The notes: generated from the letters alone by a model not told the origin. A stretch of 64,000 nucleotides of DNA from WHTX01 sp038255145 (GCA_038255145.1 JBBSLP010000004.1:79803-143802); one strand, 5' to 3'. Numbered from the stretch's first letter, positions 42,063 through 51,239 are shown. Numbers and translations are program-made.

Positions 42063-42857
42063 TCACGGGGTGCCGGGGAAGCGGAAGCGGGACACCTCGC
42101 CCATCTGCTGGCCCAGGCGGCTCACCGCACCCTCGAAGAGCTGCTTGCCCAGTTCGGCCGTGGCCGGGAGGGGGTCACCGATGTGGCCCTCGGGGCCGAA
42201 GTCGTTGGCCAGCCAGCCGAAGCTGACGCTGCCCCCGAAGCGAACGAACTCGTTGGCGGCCAGGGATTCGGGCACGTTGCGGGTGGCCAGGTCCATGCGC
42301 ACCAGGTCGGGACGCAGGTGGAGCACGACGGACGTCTCGTTCAGCCCCCCGTGCACCCCCATGCCCAACTCGGAGGCCACCCCGGCGCCGCCGTGGTCGG
42401 GCGGGACCGAGGGGTGGGTGAGGAAGGTCTCGAAGCCGTGGTGCAGGCGCAGCTCGCGGCAGGCCACGTTCAACAGGGCGGTGTTGCCGCCGTGGCCGTT
42501 GAGGAAGACCAGCTTGTTGGCACCGACGGGGGCCAACGAGCGGCCCAGGTCGTCGAGCACGGCCAGCATGGTGGCCGGGTTCAGCCAGATGGAACCGGGC
42601 GCCCAGGCGTGCTCGTTGGACTTCGTGTAGCCCAGGGGCGGCAACAGCCACAGGTCGTCCTCGTCGCCGTACTCGTCGACCAGGGCCTCGGCCGCGGACT
42701 CGGCGATGAGCAGGTCGGTGACCAGGGGCAGGTGGGGCCCGTGCTGCTCGACCGAGCCGACCGGCTGCACCAGGATGCTGCCCGGCCGCACCCGCTCGGC
42801 CACCTCGGGGTAGCGCAGCTCGGCGAATCGGCGGTTCACAGCTCTTCCAACCGTCAT
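42063..42857 (-). CDS. Creatininase-family amidohydrolase
   Basis: The 264-residue protein shows the creatininase metal signature: VGSVEQHGPHLPLVTD (Glu, His, Asp), FLNGHGGNTALL (His) and GVHGGLNETSVVLH (Glu). Family members open cyclic amides such as creatinine, or trim precursor peptides (MftE). It is first in a minus-strand operon with two carbamoyl-amide hydrolases, which favours opening of a cyclic ureide or imide ring followed by decarbamoylation. No mycofactocin genes are nearby. Starts at ATG 42857. Confidence 0.88.
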   Translation of the reverse strand: MTVGRAVNRRFAELRYPEVAERVRPGSILVQPVGSVEQHGPHLPLVTDLLIAESAAEALVDEYGDEDDLWLLPPLGYTKSNEHAWAPGSIWLNPATMLAVLDDLGRSLAPVGANKLVFLNGHGGNTALLNVACRELRLHHGFETFLTHPSVPPDHGGAGVASELGMGVHGGLNETSVVLHLRPDLVRMDLATRNVPESLAANEFVRFGGSVSFGWLANDFGPEGHIGDPLPATAELGKQLFEGAVSRLGQQMGEVSRFRFPGTP

Positions 42858-42944
42858 GGCCGGAGGCTAGCTCCGGCCATGACGGCCCCATCTGGTCACG
42901 ACCGGGCCCCGGTGGTCACACCAGACGGTCGGCGGGCACCGCCC

Positions 42945-43484
42945 TCAGAGGTAGGCGCCGCAGGTGGGCCACGGCGCCCAACCCGATTCCCAGTACAGGG
43001 CCCGGGCCATGGCGTCCTGATCGGCCGGGCTGGCCTGGGCGGGGTCGACACCGGCCAGGTGGGGCAGGTTGCGCTCGGCCACGCCGTTCCAGGTGGACTG
43101 GGCGAACTGGTACGCACCCCGGTACCACCCGCCGTAGGACACGGCGCCGTAGTCACCGCCGGCCTCACAGTTCCGCAGCCGCTCGAGCGTGGCGTCAGGC
43201 GGGTCGAGCACGACCGGGGCGGGCTCGGGGACCGGCTCCGGGGCTGGCGGCGGAGGGGGCGGTGGCGCCGGCTGGGTCGTCGTGGTGGTGGGTCGGGGAG
43301 CGGGGTAGCTGACCGAGATCGGGGCCCGGGCCTGGGCCTCGGCGATCAGGTCGGGGTTCACGCCGAGCTTCTGGGCCGCCTCGATCTGGTCGGGCGTGCA
43401 GCTGGCGAAGGCCATGACCGCCACGACGAGCACGAGGCACACGGGTACGGCCGTTGATCTTGGCAAAGGGAACCCTTTCACTGC
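42945..43484 (-). CDS. Resuscitation-promoting-factor-like transglycosylase lipoprotein
   Basis: About 179 residues from a provisional GTG at 43484 (frame open to 43541). A signal segment STAVPVCLVLVVAVMAFASC gives a lipoprotein-type Cys, then a Pro/Thr-rich linker (polyPro run), then the Rpf domain: LERLRNCEAGGDYGAVSYGG, WYRGAYQFAQSTWNGVA and the closing WPTCGAYL. The catalytic Glu is in NCEAGGDY and two cysteines likely form the fold's disulphide. Rpf-like enzymes cleave peptidoglycan during growth and resuscitation. Confidence 0.9.
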   Translation of the reverse strand, partial: AVKGFPLPRSTAVPVCLVLVVAVMAFASCTPDQIEAAQKLGVNPDLIAEAQARAPISVSYPAPRPTTTTTQPAPPPPPPPAPEPVPEPAPVVLDPPDATLERLRNCEAGGDYGAVSYGGWYRGAYQFAQSTWNGVAERNLPHLAGVDPAQASPADQDAMARALYWESGWAPWPTCGAYL

Positions 43485-43719
43485 CCCCACCGGGACCGTC
43501 CGCCTGGTCCCTCCGGGCCCGTTCCTGTCTCGGGCCCGCATCAGCAGAGGTTGTGCGCTGGCGTGCAGCGCCGCCGCCCGCCCCTCCGAAGAAGGTTACG
43601 GAGCGGTTGCGAAGTTGCATCCAGGTTGCTGTCGGTTTTTGAGGACGTCGCTATGTACGACGATCTCGACACGGTAGTGAAACAGAGCCGACACCCGAAC
43701 GACAAGTCCCCGGACGCGG

Positions 43720-43749
43720 CGACGGCGGCTCGCTGAGGAGCCGCCGTCG
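43720..43749. terminator. Hairpin downstream of tRNA-Ser(GCT)
   Basis: CGACGGCGGCTC (43720-43731) pairs with GAGCCGCCGTCG (43738-43749), a 12-bp perfect stem with a 6-nt loop, directly after the 3' end of the tRNA on the minus strand. It probably ends the tRNA transcript. Confidence 0.7.
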
Positions 43750-43761
43750 TCGTGGTCTGGC

Positions 43762-43846
43762 GGAGAGGGGGGGATTTGAACCCCCGGCGAGTTTCCCCGC
43801 AACGCCTTAGCAGGGCGCCCCATTCGGCCGCTCTGGCACCTCTCCC
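43762..43846 (-). tRNA. tRNA-Ser (anticodon GCT)
   Basis: 85 nt class II tRNA. The acceptor GGAGAGG pairs with CCTCTCC, the anticodon loop CTGCTAA gives GCT, a long variable arm follows (GTTGCGGGGAAACTCGC), then the T-arm GGGTTCAAATCC. CCA not encoded. Confidence 0.95.
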
Positions 43847-43952
43847 GATCCGGGCGCGATCCTACATCGCTCCATGGCGCCGCACCCCCCGGACGACGTC
43901 GGACCTTCTCCCGGCTGCCGGCGCTGCCGGCTACCGGGTCACCGCTCGCCGG

Positions 43953-44775
43953 TCACTGGCTCATGTGCCAGCCCCCGTTGGGGCTGAGCACCTGACCGGT
44001 CACGAAACGGGCCTCTTCGCTGGCCAGGTACACCGCGGCCCAGGCGATGTCGTCGGGCTGGCCGAAGTGGCCCAGGGGGGGTCTGGGCCTCGATGAAGCC
44101 CCGGGACACCCCGATGGGGGCGGTCATGGGGGTGTCGATCCAGCCCGGGGCGATGGCGTTGACCCTGATGCCCCGGGCCGCCACCTCCCGGGCCACGGCC
44201 CGGGTCAGGCCGAGGATGCCGGCCTTGGCCGCCGAGTAGGCCGGCGCCCCACCGCCCCCGGCCGTGCCCAGCACCGAGCCCATGTTGACGATGGCCCCGC
44301 TTCCCTGGGGGCCCATGATGCGCAGCGCCTCCCGGGTGCAGAAGAACGTGCCGTCGAGGTGCACGCCCAGCATGCGTCGCCAGGCCTCGTCGCTGACGTC
44401 GATGGTGCTGTCGAGGAAGGTGGTGATGGGCCCGCCCGCCTCGCGCTCGGCCAGTTGCGCCAGCAGCCGGCGGTCCCGCTCGGCCCGCTCCTCGTCACTC
44501 ACCTGCCCGGCGATGCCGGCGTTGTTGATCAGCACGTCGAGGCGGCCGAACTGGCGGCCGACCTCGGCGAACGCCCTGGTCACCGCGTCCGAATCACTGA
44601 CGTCGAAGACCAGGGCCGACCCCCGCACCTCCTTGGCCACCCGCTCGGCCGCGGCCTCGTCCACGTCGTTGACCACCACCTCGGCCCCCTCCTCGGCGAA
44701 GCGGTGGGCGATGGCCTCACCCAGCCCCGACCCCCCTCCGGTGACGACGGCCAGCTTGCCCTGCAACCGATCCAT
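43953..44775 (-). pseudogene. Short-chain dehydrogenase/reductase with a homopolymer frameshift
   Basis: A classical SDR, 273 residues when corrected. VTGGGSGLGEAIAHRFAEEG is the NAD(P) motif, LINNAGIAG follows, and YSAAKAG is the catalytic YxxxK with the Ser in NMGSVLG. From ATG 44775 (AGGGGG upstream) the frame is normal to GFIEAQTP, then a run of seven G on the plus strand (44075-44081) shifts it; the true end LGHFGQPDDIAWAAVYLASE and TGQVLSPNGGWHMSQ continues one base over to 43953. With one base removed it is a full-length enzyme, so sequencing error is a serious alternative to mutation. Confidence 0.8.
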
Positions 44776-45046
44776 GGCGTTCCCCCTGTTGCGCGGCGAC
44801 GGAAGGTTCGTCGACGCTCCCCCTCGGCGATGACCGGCCCAGCCTGGCACGGCTCCGGGACGGGGCCGGTCGATGTGCCCGACAAGCTCAAGGTTGGGGT
44901 GGGGGGTGCCGATCCCATCCCCCATGCGGATGTCGGACGGTTGGGGCCCTTCCCCGATGGGAAGAAGTCGGTCCATGCGTACCTTGTCCTCATGGGGTTC
45001 GTCCGACCGGAGCGGACCCATCGGAAGCGAGGAGGAGGTGCCCGCC

Positions 45047-45367
45047 ATGTCAGCATCGATCGCAGCCAGCGAGGCCATCGATCCCCAGCCGGCCGAATCG
45101 GCCGAGTCGGCGTTCGTCACCGAGGCGGGGCGCATCCGCACCGTCGTGGGTGATCAGCGACTTCTCTCCCAGACCCGGTGCGTGGACCACGTCCTCGATC
45201 TCCTCAAGCTGGCCACCCACGACGCCGTGCGGGTCGAGCTCACCGACTTCCTCAGCAGCATCCGCAAGCAGACCGCCGTCGAAGGCGACCGGATGCGCCA
45301 ACTGCTCGACGTCACCGTCATGGCCAACGAGGTCGAGACGGCCTACCTGAGCTCCATCGTCGTCTGA
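45047..45367 (+). CDS. Hypothetical helical small protein
   Basis: The 106-residue protein from ATG 45047 has a strong ribosome site GGAGGAGG about 9 nt upstream. An Ala/Glu-rich N-terminus is followed by helices (QTRCVDHVLDLLKLATHDAV, RVELTDFLSSIRKQTAVEGD, RMRQLLDVTVMANEVETAYL). No family recognised and no signal peptide. It lies between divergent SDR and convergent GH15 genes, alone in its orientation. Confidence 0.65.
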   Translation: MSASIAASEAIDPQPAESAESAFVTEAGRIRTVVGDQRLLSQTRCVDHVLDLLKLATHDAVRVELTDFLSSIRKQTAVEGDRMRQLLDVTVMANEVETAYLSSIVV

Positions 45368-45432
45368 GCCCCGCTCACCCGGCATCGCGACCGGGTTCGA
45401 CTGGCCCGGCGCCCGCGGCGCTGACCGGCCTG

Positions 45433-47421
45433 TCAGGGCTGGCGGTGGCCGCGGGCGTGGCCGTCGGCGGGGGTGGTGCTCGACACGTCGATGGGATCGG
45501 GCGACAGGAAGCCCAGGGCCTCCTCGGTGGGGAGCACCTCGAGGAGCTCCTCGGCCCGGATCACGTGCAACACGGCGTTGATGAGGGCCAGGTGGGTGAA
45601 GGCCTGGGGGAAGTTGCCCAGGTGGCGACCGCTGCGGGGGTCGATCTCCTCGGCGTAGAGGTGCAGCGGGCTGGCGTAGGACAGCAGCTTCTCGCACAGC
45701 TCGTGGGCCCGGGCGATCTCACCGATCTCGACCAGGGCCGACACCAGCCAGAACGAGCAGATGGTGAAGGTGCCCTCCTCGCCGGTGAGCCCGTCGTCGG
45801 TCTCCTCGGGCTTGTAGCGCAGCACCAGGCCGTCGACCGACAGCTCCTCCGCGATGGCCAGGATGGTGGCCCGGGTGCGGGGGTCGTCCGGCGGCAGGAA
45901 GCGCACCAGGGGGATGAGCAGCAGGGAGGCGTCGAGGGCCTTGGTGTCGTAGTGCTGGGTGAACACCCCCCGCTCGTCGACGCCGTGGGTGGTGATGTCG
46001 TCGTGGATCTCGTCCGCCGCGGCCTGCCAGCGCTCGGCCGTCTCCTGGTCCTCACGCAGCCGGGCCAGGCGGGCGCCGCGATCGGCCGCCACCCAGCACA
46101 TGATCTTGGACGACGTGAAGTGCCGGGGCTCGCCCCGCACCTCCCAGATGCCCCGGTCGGGCTCGCGCCAGTGGGCCAACGCCGTCTCCACCTGGCGGCG
46201 GAGCATGGGCCAGATGCGCTCGTCGAGGCTGTCGCGGGATCGGGTGCGGATGTAGGCCGAGTCGAGCAGGGCCCCCCACACGTCGTGCTGGCGGTGGACG
46301 TAGGCGCCGTTGCCGATGCGCACGGGCCGGGCCCCGTCGTAGCCGTGGAGGTGGTCGAGCGTGTGCTCGTCGAGCTCGCGCTCACCGCCCACCCCGTACA
46401 TGACCTGCATGGGGGCGTCGCCGTCGGTGAGGTCGGCGATGAACCAGAAGAAGTCGTTGGCCTCCCAGTCGAAGCCCAGGGCGTAGAGGGCCCACAACGC
46501 CCAGGTCGAGTCGCGGATCCAGGTGTAGCGGTAGTCCCAGTTGCGCTCCCCGCCGGGGGTCTCGGGCAACGAGGTGGTGGCCGCGGCCACGAGCGCCCCG
46601 GTGGGGGCGTAGCTGAGGCCCTTGAGGGTCAGGGCGCTGCGCTGCAGGTAGCCCCGCCAGCGGTGGTCGGGGAAGCGACCCCGGCCCAGCCAGTGCTGCC
46701 AGTGGTGCTCGGTCCAGGTCAGGCGGGCTTCGGCGTCCTCGTAGGTGCGGGGCGGCTCGTGCTCGGACCACCACAGGGCGCAGAACCGGGTCTCACCCTG
46801 CTTGAGCAGGGTTCGGGCCAGGGCCCGGGAGCCCTCGAAGCCCAGGCGCATGTCGGTGGTCAACCTCAAGCGCAGGTCGATGCCCGGCGCCGAGGCCTCA
46901 CCCTCGTGGTAGCCCTCTTCGGTGTAGGACCAGTGGGCGGGGGCTCGCCCGTAGTCGAAGGCGGGGTCGCAATCGAGCACGACCTGGACCTCGCCGGTCA
47001 GGCAGCGCACCGTGCGCAGCAGCACGTGGGCGGCGTCGTAGTCCGTCGGTGCCCGGCGGTGGGTGTGGGACAGCTCCTGGTCGTGGTGCCACGGCCCCAT
47101 GAGCAGCACGTCGGTCACCACCAACCAGCCGCTGGGCGAACCCCAGCTCGTCTCCAGCGCCATGGTGCCGGGCAGGTAGCGCCGGGCCACGGGCACGGCC
47201 ACGTCGGCCGGGCCGATGCGGAAACCGCCGGCGCTGCGGTCGAGCAGGGCCCCGAACACGCTGGGTGAGTCGAAGCGGGGCAGGCACAGCCATTCGACGT
47301 TGCCGCTCGGGGCCACCAGGGCCGAGGCCTCGCAGTCGGACAGGAAGCCGTAGTCGGCGATGGGGGGGAAGGGCGATGTACCCGACCTGTCCACCGCAGG
47401 GAAGTGGTCACCGCTCAACAC
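45433..47421 (-). CDS. Glycoside hydrolase family 15 (trehalase/glucoamylase type)
   Basis: About 662 residues. PIADYGFLSDCEASALVAPS opens the N-terminal beta-sandwich; the (alpha/alpha)6 barrel carries NWDYRYTWIRDSTW (sugar-binding), LHGYDGARPVRIGN, a catalytic Glu in GEEGTFTICSFWLV and NFPQAFTHLALIN. It resembles mycobacterial GH15 trehalases, which split trehalose into two glucoses. No signal peptide. GTG 47421 has GGAGG 3 nt upstream, slightly close; ATG 47469 is the alternative. Divergent from the diguanylate cyclase gene. Confidence 0.9.
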   Translation of the reverse strand: MLSGDHFPAVDRSGTSPFPPIADYGFLSDCEASALVAPSGNVEWLCLPRFDSPSVFGALLDRSAGGFRIGPADVAVPVARRYLPGTMALETSWGSPSGWLVVTDVLLMGPWHHDQELSHTHRRAPTDYDAAHVLLRTVRCLTGEVQVVLDCDPAFDYGRAPAHWSYTEEGYHEGEASAPGIDLRLRLTTDMRLGFEGSRALARTLLKQGETRFCALWWSEHEPPRTYEDAEARLTWTEHHWQHWLGRGRFPDHRWRGYLQRSALTLKGLSYAPTGALVAAATTSLPETPGGERNWDYRYTWIRDSTWALWALYALGFDWEANDFFWFIADLTDGDAPMQVMYGVGGERELDEHTLDHLHGYDGARPVRIGNGAYVHRQHDVWGALLDSAYIRTRSRDSLDERIWPMLRRQVETALAHWREPDRGIWEVRGEPRHFTSSKIMCWVAADRGARLARLREDQETAERWQAAADEIHDDITTHGVDERGVFTQHYDTKALDASLLLIPLVRFLPPDDPRTRATILAIAEELSVDGLVLRYKPEETDDGLTGEEGTFTICSFWLVSALVEIGEIARAHELCEKLLSYASPLHLYAEEIDPRSGRHLGNFPQAFTHLALINAVLHVIRAEELLEVLPTEEALGFLSPDPIDVSSTTPADGHARGHRQP

Positions 47422-47585
47422 CGACCTCCGCGCAAGACCGACCTCCAGAGCGCCCCCGACCAGGGCCAACGCGTCTACGCTCGCACCCTTGGACCGGGCA
47501 CGTCCACTGCGGGGATCGACGCAGGTCCACCGGGGCCTGTCTCAAGGCCACCGGCATCGGCGCCGAAATACCCTGTGTGCGCCGC

Positions 47586-49214
47586 ATGCCCCTGCAACTG
47601 CTCCTCGCTGCCGCGGCGCTGGCCCTCTACGTCCTCGCTCCGTCCGGGGTACGCCCGTGGGCCTTCGACGCCGTGGCCCTGGGGTCGGGGCTGCTCGTGC
47701 TGGCCGCCGTCGGCCTCGGCCGCTACCGGCGACCGCTGCCCTGGCTGTTGATCGGCCTGGGCCAGGTGGGGTACGCCGTGGGCGACATCGTGCTCAACCA
47801 CCTCTCGCCCACCTGGGCCGGGGGAGCGGCGTCGCCTGCGGATCCCGCCTACCTGGTGGGCTACGCCCTGGTGGGTGCCGGTCTGGTCGTGTTCGTACGT
47901 CGACGCACCAGCCCGCGCGACATCGGCGGCTTCCTCGATGCCTGCATCGTCACCGTCGGCGTGGGGGTGATGTCGTGGTTGTTCCTGGTCCTGCCCCAGG
48001 CCAATGACACCTCGCTGTCGCTGACCGGTCGGGCGTTCGCCGTCGCCTACCCCTGCGCCGACCTGCTCGTCCTCGGCCTGTTGGTGCGGCTCTCCTTCAC
48101 CGGGGGGCCCCGCTCGCCCGCCTACGCCCTGCTCGTGGCCGGCTTCTCCCTCCACCTGGTCACCGACACCGTCTATGCCGCCCAGACCCTGCGCGGTGGG
48201 CCCACCTTCGGGCCCGAGTGGCGGCTCGAGATCGGCTGGTTGGCGGGCTACCTGCTGACGGCCATGGCCGCCCTGCACCCCACGGCCACCTCGCTCGACG
48301 AGCGTCGGGAACTGGCCCGCGAGGGCATGACCTCCCGCCGGGTCGTCGTGTTGGCCGGCGCCGCCATCGCTTCCCCCCTGGTTTTGGGCGTGGCCAGCCT
48401 GCTCGACGTCGACGTCGACGTCGACGGGCGGGTGGTGGCCAGCGCGTCGACCGCGCTGTTCGTGCTCGTGTCCCTGCGCATGTTCGTGCTGCTGACCCGG
48501 GTCCAGGCCCAGGCCGATCAGCTGGCCCGCCTGGCGGCGTCGGACGGGCTGACGGGCCTGGCCAACCGACGCAGCTGGGACGACCGGCTCCCCGTCGAGG
48601 TGGATCGGGCCGCCCGCAACGGCCAGCCCCTGTCGGTCGCCGTGCTCGACATCGACAACTTCAAGGGCTTCAACGACGGTCGGGGCCACCAGGCCGGTGA
48701 CGACCTGCTGCGCCAGGCCGCGACGGCCTGGAAGGACGAGCTCCGCTCCATCGACCTGCTGGCCCGCTACGGCGGCGACGAGTTCTGCGTCCTGCTGCCC
48801 GACTGCACCGAGGCCGAGGCCGCGTCCATCCTCGATCGCCTGCGCAACGTGATGCCCTACGGGCAGACGTGCAGCATCGGCGTGGCCCGCTGGGACGGGA
48901 CCGAGCGCCCGAGCGAGCTGCTGCGCCGGGCCGACCTGGCCCTCTACGCGGCCAAGGGCGAAGGGCGTGACCGCACCCGCATCGGGCACCCCGCCAGCAT
49001 GGCCCGCCACCTGGCCGGTGCCGCCCGCGACCAGGCCGAGCAGGCGCCCCCCCAGCCTCACCCGCCCCGGCCCTACCCGTCACGGGCCCGCGCCGGGATC
49101 GGGGTCGGGGCCGCCCTCGACGCAGGCGCCCAACCGACGGCCGGTCCCGTCGGTCCGGTCAACCCGGTCGGTCCGGTCAATCCCGTCGACCCGGTGCCGG
49201 TCTCCATCGGCTGA
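47586..49214 (+). CDS. Membrane-bound diguanylate cyclase (GGDEF)
   Basis: About 542 residues. The N-terminal half has some eight hydrophobic helices; the GGDEF domain follows (DGLTGLANRRSWDDRL, VAVLDIDNFKGFND, LARYGGDEFCVLLPDC near residue 395). The I-site RSID sits five residues before GGDEF, so product inhibition by c-di-GMP is expected. The enzyme condenses two GTP. The C-terminus ends in a low-complexity tail with a repeated VGPVNP unit, encoded by a 15-bp direct repeat. ATG 47586; GTG 47577 is also in frame. Confidence 0.93.
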   Translation: MPLQLLLAAAALALYVLAPSGVRPWAFDAVALGSGLLVLAAVGLGRYRRPLPWLLIGLGQVGYAVGDIVLNHLSPTWAGGAASPADPAYLVGYALVGAGLVVFVRRRTSPRDIGGFLDACIVTVGVGVMSWLFLVLPQANDTSLSLTGRAFAVAYPCADLLVLGLLVRLSFTGGPRSPAYALLVAGFSLHLVTDTVYAAQTLRGGPTFGPEWRLEIGWLAGYLLTAMAALHPTATSLDERRELAREGMTSRRVVVLAGAAIASPLVLGVASLLDVDVDVDGRVVASASTALFVLVSLRMFVLLTRVQAQADQLARLAASDGLTGLANRRSWDDRLPVEVDRAARNGQPLSVAVLDIDNFKGFNDGRGHQAGDDLLRQAATAWKDELRSIDLLARYGGDEFCVLLPDCTEAEAASILDRLRNVMPYGQTCSIGVARWDGTERPSELLRRADLALYAAKGEGRDRTRIGHPASMARHLAGAARDQAEQAPPQPHPPRPYPSRARAGIGVGAALDAGAQPTAGPVGPVNPVGPVNPVDPVPVSIG

Positions 49215-49253
49215 GCTCGTCCCTCCAGCCCCGGGCCCGGCCGCGCCGGCTCC

Positions 49254-49845
49254 TCAGCCGGGAGGGGCGGTGGCGATGGTGCCCGTGGCCAGCAGGGCGG
49301 CGATGTCGTCGTCGGACCGACCCAGGGCCCTGAGCACCTCGACGTTGTGGCCGCCGAGCCGGGGGGCCGGGGACAGCGCCGTGGCCCAGCTGCCGAAGTG
49401 GATGGGGAAGCCGGGGAACGTCCGCACCCCGACGTCGGGCTGGTCCCAGGCCACCATGAAGTCCCGGGCGGCCAGGTGCGGGCTCTGCACCAGGTCCCGG
49501 TTGGTCATCACCGGTGCGGCGCGATGCCCGCGGCCTGCAGGCGCCCGGCCAGGTCGAAGCGGTCCTGACCTGCCGTCCACGCCGACAGCGTGGCGTCGAT
49601 GGCGTCGTGGGCGGCCATCCGCCCGGCCAGGTCGACGTGGGCCTGGTCACGTAGGGCGTCGAGGCCACCGAGCTCGATCAGGGCGGCCCAGGCACGGTCG
49701 CTGTCCACGGTGATGGCGATCCACTCGTCGTCACCGAGGCACGGGTACGCGCCCTGGGGGGCGTCTCCGGCGGACCGGTTGCCGTGGCGGGCGGGGGCGT
49801 GGCCGGCCAACGAGCTCTCGAGCAGCTGGTCACCGGCCATGCCTC
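49254..49845 (-). pseudogene. CaiB/BaiF CoA-transferase C-terminal fragment with frameshift
   Basis: The sequence after the junction near 49846 reads GDQLLESSLAGHAPARHGNR, APQGAYPCLGDDEWIAITV and TAGQDRFDLAGRLQAAGIA, the C-terminal half of a class III CoA transferase. Near 49519-49524 one base is missing; the continuation APVMTNRDLVQSPHLAARDF and the end LLATGTIATAPPG lie in another frame. The N-terminal half with the catalytic Asp is absent. It is fused directly to the truncated ABC ATPase, implying one large deletion. Confidence 0.8.
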
Positions 49846-50487
49846 GGCCTGGATGGTCACATCGAGGGCGGTGGTGGGCTCATCGGCGATGAGCAGCTTG
49901 GGCTCGCAGGCCAGGGCGATGGCGATGACGACGCGCTGGCGCATCCCGCCCGAGAGCTGGTGGGGGTACTCGCCCATGCGCTGCTTGGCCAGGGGGATGC
50001 CCACCGCGTCGAGCAGGTCGATCGACCGCTCCTTGGCCTCCTTGCGGGAGACGTCACGGTGGGCCCGCAGGGTCTCGCCGATCTGCTGCCCGATGGTGAA
50101 CACCGGGTCCAGCGCCGTCATCGGCTCCTGGAAGATCATCGAGATCTGGTTGCCCCGGACCTTCTCCAGCTCGGACTGCTTGCGCAGGAGCAGGTCGTCG
50201 CCCGACAGCAGGACCTGGCCCGACACCTTGGCCGAGTGGACGGGGAGCAGGCCCATGAGGGCCAGGCCCGTCACCGACTTGCCGCTCCCGCTCTCGCCGA
50301 CGATGCCGACCGTCTCCCCGGCCACCACGGAGAAGGACAGGTGACGCACGGCGGTCACCTCGCCGAACGGGGTACGGAACTTGACGTTGAGGTTGCTGAC
50401 CTCGAGCAGGTTCGGGCCGCGGTTGGGGTTGCGCGCCGCGGCACCGGTCGTCGGTGCCCGATCGCCGAGCACACCTCGATCGCCCAT
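49846..50487 (-). pseudogene. Oligopeptide-type ABC transporter ATPase, 3'-truncated
   Basis: Starts at ATG 50487 and encodes a normal DppD/OppD-type ATPase: GIVGESGSGKSVTGLALMG (Walker A), SMIFQEPMTALDPVFTIG (Q-loop), YPHQLSGGMRQR (signature), KLLIADEPTTALDVTIQA (Walker B). At that point, just before the switch His and the C-terminal region, it joins the CoA-transferase fragment. The joint lies at a site where DVTIQA resembles the DVxxQEA of CaiB proteins. No permease or binding-protein genes remain. The frame runs on to 49678 with foreign residues. Confidence 0.8.
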
Positions 50488-50577
50488 GCCACTTCCCCAT
50501 GCGTCTGTGGCCGCAGCCACCCTGACCGCTGGGGGCTGAGCCTTGCGCGACCTGACGCTGACGTCAAAGCGAGCGGT

Positions 50578-50583
50578 TACAGT
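50578..50583 (+). promoter_or_regulatory. -10-like hexamer and nearby palindrome of the TetR gene
   Basis: TACAGT, 8 nt, then GTG 50592. Upstream, the perfect 8-bp palindrome TGACGTCA (50559-50566) overlaps the region expected for -35 and is a candidate operator for the TetR product. Confidence 0.45.
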
Positions 50584-50591
50584 CCCTGCCA

Positions 50592-51218
50592 GTGACGTCC
50601 GCCACGCAACGCAGCCCCAAGGGTCAGGAGACCCGCGACCGCCTCCTGGCCAGTGCCCGGGCCACCTTCCAGGCCCGGGGCTTCAGTTCGACGCGGGTGG
50701 CCGACATCGCCCAGCACGCCGGCGTCGCCCACGGCACGTTCTACACCTACTTCGATTCCAAGCATGACGTGTTCCACGCCGCGTTGCTCGAGGTCCGCGA
50801 CGAGGTCGTCCACCTGCAGGACGTAGGTCCGATCTGGGAGGTCTCACCACTCCAGATCATTCGTCGTGCCACGGCCAGCTACCTCTCGTTCTACCAGCGC
50901 AACATCGGGATGATGACCCTGTTGGAGCAGGTCGCAATCCATGACGAGCAGTTCCGCGACGTCCGCCTGGAGATGCGCCGCGCCGTCGCCGAGCGGGCGC
51001 AGAGCTTCATCAGGCACCTGCAGCGCAGCGGCGTCGCCGATCCTTCACTGGATGCGCGCTACGTGGCGACGGCGCTCACCGGGATGGTCGATCGGTTCGC
51101 TTTCGTGTGGCTGGCCCTGGGTGAGGACTTCGACGAAGACCAGGCGGTGGAGACGCTGGCCCGCCTGTGGTGCGCGGCCATCATCGGCTGCCGGGCCGAG
51201 CCCGACGGGACCGACTGA
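50592..51218 (+). CDS. TetR-family transcriptional regulator
   Basis: The 208-residue regulator has the HTH (ARATFQARGFSSTRVADIAQ, then HAGVAHGTFYTYFDSK) and an all-helical ligand domain (LTGMVDRFAFVWLALGEDF). GTG 50592 is the start, with a -10-like hexamer 8 nt upstream and no ribosome site. It is divergent from the ABC ATPase remnant and co-directional with nothing; it may once have controlled the lost transporter/CoA-transferase locus or the monooxygenase downstream, which is on the opposite strand. Ligand unknown. Confidence 0.9.
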   Translation: MTSATQRSPKGQETRDRLLASARATFQARGFSSTRVADIAQHAGVAHGTFYTYFDSKHDVFHAALLEVRDEVVHLQDVGPIWEVSPLQIIRRATASYLSFYQRNIGMMTLLEQVAIHDEQFRDVRLEMRRAVAERAQSFIRHLQRSGVADPSLDARYVATALTGMVDRFAFVWLALGEDFDEDQAVETLARLWCAAIIGCRAEPDGTD

Positions 51219-51239
51219 CAGCTCCGCCGGCCAGGGGTC

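Noticed and set aside
42063..42857. Mycofactocin maturation peptidase MftE
   Set aside because: Although in the same family, no MftA-D or F genes are nearby and the neighbours are carbamoylases.
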